Positions 62,455 through 64,000 of a stretch of 64,000 bases of DNA are shown in pieces (within the stretch, counting starts at the first letter, position 1; the number at the start of each line of letters is the position of its first letter). The DNA comes from Micromonospora arborensis (GTDB lineage Bacteria > Actinomycetota > Actinomycetes > Mycobacteriales > Micromonosporaceae). Below the pieces are notes generated by a model, which saw only the letters and a program-made list of their open reading frames with translations, had not been told where the DNA came from and did not search any database. The stretch is taken from contig NZ_PYBV01000017.1 in the NCBI RefSeq assembly GCF_003205615.1, positions 1-64,000 on the forward strand, written 5' to 3'. Made by a program: the position numbers and the translations under genes.

Positions 62455-63738
62455 ATGAGTTCGGGTTTTGCTGCTGTTGACGTTATTCGGGCCAAGCGGG
62501 ATGGCGGAGTGCTGTCGGACGCGCAGATCGACTGGGTGGTCGACGCGTACACCCGGGGGGTTGTCGCCGACGAGCAGATGTCCGCGCTGGCGATGGCGAT
62601 CCTGCTCAACGGCATGACCGGGCCGGAGATCGCCCGGTGGACCGCCGCGATGATCGCCAGCGGTGAGCGGCTGGACCTCTCGGCGGTACGCCGGCCGACT
62701 GTCGACAAGCACTCCACCGGCGGCGTCGGCGACAAGATCACTCTGCCGCTCACCCCGCTGGTGGCGGCGTGTGGCGCTGCCGTGCCGCAGCTCAGCGGCC
62801 GCGGTCTCGGGCACACCGGCGGCACGTTGGACAAGTTGGAGTCCATCCCGGGCTGGCGGGCCACGGTGAGCAACGAGGAGTTCATCGCCCAGCTGGACGA
62901 GGTCGGCGCGGTGATCTGCGCGGCCGGCGCCGGGCTCGCCCCCGCCGACCGCAAGCTGTACGCGCTGCGTGACGTGACCGGCACCGTGGAGGCGATCCCG
63001 TTGATCGCCAGCTCGATCATGAGCAAGAAGATCGCCGAGGGCACCGGCGCGCTGGTCCTCGACGTCAAGGTCGGCTCGGGGGCCTTCATGAAGTCCGTCG
63101 ACCAGGCCCGCGAACTGGCCCGCACCATGGTCGAGTTGGGCGGCGCGCACGACGTGCGGACGGTCGCCCTGCTCACCGACATGTCCACCCCGCTCGGCCT
63201 GGCGATCGGCAACGCGGTCGAGGTGACCGAGTCGGTCGAGGTCCTGGCCGGTGGCGGGCCGGCCGACGTGGTGGAGCTGACGCTGGCCCTGGCCCGGGAG
63301 ATGCTCGACGCGGCCGGCCTGCCGGACGCCGATCCGGCTGCCGCGCTGCGCGACGGTCGGGCGATGGACTCCTGGCGGGCGATGATCCGGGCGCAGGGCG
63401 GCGACCCGGACGCGCCGATGCCAGCGGCCGCCGAGGTCGAGGTGGTCCGCGCCGAGCAGGACGGATACGTCGCGGCCGTCGACGCGTACGCGATGGGGGT
63501 TGCGGCGTGGCGGCTCGGCGCGGGCCGGGCCCGCAAGGAGGACCCGGTCAGCGTGCCGGCCGGCGTGGTGTTGCACAAGCGGCCGGGTGACGCGGTGCGG
63601 GCCGGTGACCCCCTCTACGAGCTGCGCGCCGAGGACGCGACGCGGATTCCGGCGGCGCTGGCCGAGGCCGCGAACGCGGTGCGGATCGCGTCGACCGCCC
63701 CGGCGTCGACGCCGCTGGTCATCGAGCGCATTGGCTGA
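62455..63738 (+). CDS. deoA: thymidine phosphorylase
   Basis: The protein is 427 aa. Family blocks are DVIRAKRDGGVLSDAQIDWV, the phosphate-binding KHSTGGVGDKITLPL, GRGLGHTGGTLDKLESIPG and the KKIAEGTGALVLDVKVGSGAFMK segment with active-site lysines. It splits thymidine (and often uridine in the Pyn subfamily) with phosphate. It completes the cytidine-to-uridine-to-base route started by cdd. The hairpin repeat copy B lies between the two genes. Confidence 0.96.
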   Translation: MSSGFAAVDVIRAKRDGGVLSDAQIDWVVDAYTRGVVADEQMSALAMAILLNGMTGPEIARWTAAMIASGERLDLSAVRRPTVDKHSTGGVGDKITLPLTPLVAACGAAVPQLSGRGLGHTGGTLDKLESIPGWRATVSNEEFIAQLDEVGAVICAAGAGLAPADRKLYALRDVTGTVEAIPLIASSIMSKKIAEGTGALVLDVKVGSGAFMKSVDQARELARTMVELGGAHDVRTVALLTDMSTPLGLAIGNAVEVTESVEVLAGGGPADVVELTLALAREMLDAAGLPDADPAAALRDGRAMDSWRAMIRAQGGDPDAPMPAAAEVEVVRAEQDGYVAAVDAYAMGVAAWRLGAGRARKEDPVSVPAGVVLHKRPGDAVRAGDPLYELRAEDATRIPAALAEAANAVRIASTAPASTPLVIERIG

Positions 63739-63849
63739 TCGGACGCGGGCCGCCCGGGCGTGGTGCCGGTCACCTGGGAGCGCTATTGTCGCAGGCCATA
63801 GGGGGGATAACCGGCCTTGCGCCGGCGCGAGCAGACAGGAAGATCCGCC

Positions 63850-64000
63850 GTGACCGTTGCTGCCCCCGACCCACGTCAGGTGCGCGAGGCGAGCCTGGAC
63901 GAGCTGTCCCGGCTCGGCCTACCGTTGCCGCCGGCCCAGTTTCCGCTGGTCTGGGAGCCGGGCGACGAGATCGACCTGCGCCCCACGGCGGAGATCGAGG
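63850..64000 (+). CDS. DUF4272-like protein, N-terminal part (cut by window edge)
   Basis: The first 50 codons from GTG 63850, with GGAAGATCC upstream. They encode TVAAPDPRQVREASLDELSR, then LGLPLPPAQFPLVWEPGDEI. From memory this resembles the start of DUF4272 proteins encoded after deoA in Micromonospora, which is not verified. Nothing is known of the function. The gap 63739-63849 shows a short GC hairpin near 63810 and no gene. Confidence 0.6.
   Translation, partial: MTVAAPDPRQVREASLDELSRLGLPLPPAQFPLVWEPGDEIDLRPTAEIE

Overview
The window is high-GC actinobacterial DNA. Gene order (metG-tatD-rsmA-ispE-ABC-F; glmU-prs-rplY-pth; cysQ-cysD-cysN), many GTG starts and remembered protein similarity point to Micromonospora or a close relative in the Micromonosporaceae. 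No database could be searched, so family names rest on motifs and memory.

Positions 1 to about 9963 are the right-hand part of an integrated element that resembles an actinomycete integrative and conjugative element. All its genes read leftward. From right to left it holds a restriction-endonuclease-like protein and an overlapping NTPase (a likely defence or conflict pair), a gene-poor stretch with a perfect 23-bp hairpin, a small monooxygenase-domain protein with an XRE/TPR regulator, a conserved element protein, a membrane protein and an FtsK-type ATPase that together look like a split TraB transfer protein, two paralogous small proteins, and a SprT-like metallopeptidase cut by the window edge. 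A 16-bp palindrome occurs twice, and half of it recurs at a third promoter. The element ends at what looks like the 3' end of a tmRNA (ssrA) gene, or less likely a tRNA-Ala, followed by a strong terminator. The integrase, the replication gene and the intact RNA gene would lie left of the window.

From 10 to 23 kb there are secreted or membrane proteins of unknown role, an oxidoreductase, a phosphopantetheinyl transferase, a von Willebrand factor A operon, a protein mannosyltransferase and rsmI. From 23 to 32 kb are housekeeping genes: metG, tatD, rsmA, ispE and an ABC-F ATPase. From 32 to 35.5 kb are two DUF4383 membrane paralogues, a TetR regulator, a fatty-acid desaturase with a large operator, and tRNA-Gln. 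From 35.6 to 50 kb are glmU, prs, rplY, pth, the sulfate activation genes cysQ-cysD-cysN, the galactose genes galE-galK (reverse strand), a CorC-like protein, trpS and smaller genes. From 50.5 to 55.6 kb is an alpha-glucosidase with its LacI regulator, then a TetR regulator diverging from a membrane protein. From 55.8 kb to the end is a nucleoside uptake and salvage cluster: BmpA lipoprotein, ABC ATPase, two permeases, cytidine deaminase, thymidine phosphorylase and the start of a DUF4272-like gene.

The most unusual structure is a pair of intergenic hairpins 30 kb apart (32.5 and 62.3 kb). Their 26-nt loops match at 25 of 26 positions and their left flanks match at 14 of 16, yet their perfectly paired 24- and 26-bp stems have different sequences.
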